Shown here: piece after piece, positions 6,669 to 7,564 of the stretch
How the letters are laid out: every line of letters begins with the position of its first letter
How positions within the stretch are numbered: the first letter of the stretch is position 1
Assembly: GCA_021819255.1 (NCBI GenBank)
Contig: JAKART010000101.1
Coordinates: forward strand, 1 to 7,564
Direction: 5' to 3'
DNA: 7,564 nucleotides
From: Acidobacteriota bacterium
GTDB taxonomy: Bacteria > Acidobacteriota > Terriglobia > Terriglobales > Acidobacteriaceae
Translations under genes and position numbers: made by a program
Notes under the pieces: model-generated
Told to the model about the DNA's origin: nothing
What the model saw: only the letters and a program-made list of their open reading frames with translations
Database searches by the model: none

Positions 6669-6748
6669 CCAGGTTTGGTTCGCTCCAGGTTTGGTTCGCT
6701 TCAGGCTTGGTTCGCTCCAGGCTTGGTTCAATCCAGGTTTGGTTCGCT
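6669..6748 (+). repeat. Five-copy 16-bp tandem repeat (minisatellite)
   Basis: Consensus CCAGGTTTGGTTCGCT. Copies 1, 2 and 5 are identical (6669-6684, 6685-6700, 6733-6748). Copy 3 (6701-6716) differs at two bases, and copy 4 (6717-6732) at one base in its first half plus two in its end (CAAT for CGCT). The unit length is not a multiple of three, and the array lies outside any likely gene, so it is a non-coding variable-number candidate. Confidence 0.92.
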
Positions 6749-6819
6749 CCGAAGACAACAACCTCAAGCCCCTGCGACCCGGATGCGTCCCTCCCCGGAG
6801 CGGTCCGGCGTCTCCTGTC

Positions 6820-6862
6820 AGTCTGGCTGGCGCGGCGCGGCCAAAGCCCTCTGCGCCAGACT
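6820..6862. terminator. Stem-loop downstream of the ABC ATPase gene
   Basis: AGTCTGG and CCAGACT pair, and CGC / GCG continue the stem after a 4-base CTGG bulge. Alternatively CTGGCGC and GCGCCAG pair as seven perfect bases with an inner GGC-CAAA-GCC. It begins 25 bases after the ABC gene's stop. On the plus strand it is followed by the pyrimidine run CTTCTTCCTT; on the minus strand there is no T-run. It is a likely transcription end for one or both convergent genes. Confidence 0.4.
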
Positions 6863-6886
6863 CTTCTTCCTTGGCTGGATGGCGCC

Positions 6887-7564
6887 CTACCACGCGTTCC
6901 AGTAGCCGCTTCGCTCCGTCAAAACAATCTCCCGTCCGAACAGCCTCTGGAGATGCATCTCTGTCAGCAACGCCTTCTTAGGCCCGTCGGCCACAATCCG
7001 TCCTTCGCGCATCATCACAATGCGATCCATCTCCGGCAGGATGTCGGCAATATGGTGGGTGATCAACAAAATAGCCGTTCCCTTCTGCGCCAGCTCGCGG
7101 AGCATCTCGCGCAGATCCTGTTGCGCCGCCAGATCCAATGCATTCGAGGGCTCATCGAGCAATAGCATCTGAACACTGCCCTGTTCCGCATCCAGAGAAG
7201 TTCCTGCCAGGGCGCGCCCAATCATCACCCGCCGCTGCTGCCCGGCTGACATCTCTCCCACCGGGGCCGCTGCCAGATCTTCAGCATGCACCAACTGGAG
7301 GATCTCTTCCGCACGCTCCCGCATCTGCGCAGTTACGGTCAAATTCGGCCATATTCTCGAACTCGAGAAGAAACCGGTCAACACTGCCTCCCTCCCGGTA
7401 ATGGCCAGAGTACTTCCTCCCGGGATGTCGGATGCCACCACGCCCATACGGCGCTTCAGTTGTGTCAGATCCCAGCGCTCTCTGCCCATGATGCGAACCT
7501 GAGTCGCCGGATTCACCAGCGGATAGACCTCGCAGGTGATCGTCTTCAGCAGCGTGAGATCGGA
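6887..7564 (-). CDS. ABC transporter ATP-binding protein, C-terminal 225 residues (runs off the right edge)
   Basis: ABC-type ATPase domain that would drive transport or another cytoplasmic ATP-dependent process; the cut end lies at base 7564. The fragment opens SDLTLLKTITCEVYPL, just after where Walker A (GxxGxGK) should be, so that motif is off the window. The ABC signature is present as EMSAGQQRR (about 7231-7255), Walker B as QMLLLDEPSNALD (about 7145-7168) and the H-loop His in LLITHHI (about 7055-7070). The VRIMGRERWDLTQLKRRMGVV stretch resembles ModF-like stand-alone ABC ATPases. At the Q-loop, where such proteins have Gln, the sequence reads ASDIPGG with no Gln. An internal GTG at 7516 could be called as a start, but the frame stays open and family-like to the edge. 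No permease gene is visible, and the substrate is unknown. Confidence 0.88.
   Translation of the reverse strand, partial: SDLTLLKTITCEVYPLVNPATQVRIMGRERWDLTQLKRRMGVVASDIPGGSTLAITGREAVLTGFFSSSRIWPNLTVTAQMRERAEEILQLVHAEDLAAAPVGEMSAGQQRRVMIGRALAGTSLDAEQGSVQMLLLDEPSNALDLAAQQDLREMLRELAQKGTAILLITHHIADILPEMDRIVMMREGRIVADGPKKALLTEMHLQRLFGREIVLTERSGYWNAW

Larger units (their letters stand above)
6495..6886. other. Repeat-bearing intergenic region between lipoprotein and ABC ATPase genes
   Basis: This 392-bp convergent gap has no credible gene. In order it holds a 10-bp palindrome AGACGCGTCT (6515-6524), a 14-bp tandem duplication (6594-6619), a five-copy 16-bp tandem array (6669-6748) and a large stem-loop (6820-6862). 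Long open frames crossing it on either strand are antisense or out-of-frame shadows of flanking genes. Confidence 0.6.

Noticed and set aside
6669..6748. The tandem array as a CRISPR.
   Set aside because: The copies are directly adjacent with no unique spacers, and 16 bp is too short for a CRISPR repeat. No cas genes are present.
6213..6893. A 226-residue minus-strand frame through the tandem repeats, encoding repeated TKPG-like units.
   Set aside because: The 16-bp unit shifts frame at each copy so no protein repeat is maintained. The frame also runs antisense through the lipoprotein gene.

Overview
The window is a GC-rich stretch of ordinary bacterial chromosome, with six protein genes on both strands and rather long intergenic gaps. 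No rRNA, tRNA, CRISPR array, transposase, phage gene or attachment site could be seen. The gene mix suggests a soil Gram-negative heterotroph, with Acidobacteriota (Terriglobia-like) as my best guess: futalosine-route menaquinone synthesis, an exported alpha-amino-acid ester hydrolase, a LacI regulator beside a ketodeoxygluconate kinase, and an Ala/Pro-linker lipoprotein. This placement is inferred from gene content and has not been tested.

Left part (1-2921): the 5' half of mqnC runs leftward off the window edge. A 204-bp divergent gap separates it from a complete, rightward, exported alpha-amino-acid ester hydrolase (AEH). The AEH has an intact Ser-Asp-His triad and the carboxylate cluster typical of the family. 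A 146-bp convergent gap with a stem-loop follows.

Middle part (2922-5864): two leftward genes, a PfkB-family 2-keto-3-deoxygluconate kinase (kdgK) and, 286 bp downstream, a LacI-family regulator. They look like a small sugar-acid catabolic module in which the regulator senses a sugar derivative and controls itself and/or kdgK. The 443-bp divergent region upstream of kdgK holds several inverted repeats. One is a perfect 10-bp arm pair with 21-bp half-site spacing that overlaps a possible kdgK promoter, which makes it the best regulatory candidate in the window.

Right part (5865-7564): a rightward predicted lipoprotein of unknown function is followed by a 392-bp non-coding gap. The gap carries five tandem copies of a 16-bp unit, a 14-bp tandem duplication and a terminator-like stem-loop. 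The leftward 3' portion of an ABC ATPase then runs off the right edge.

I found no convincing undescribed multi-gene system. The items most worth a second look are the AEH, the inverted repeat upstream of kdgK, the 16-bp tandem repeat array, the unclassified lipoprotein, and the missing Q-loop glutamine in the ABC ATPase.
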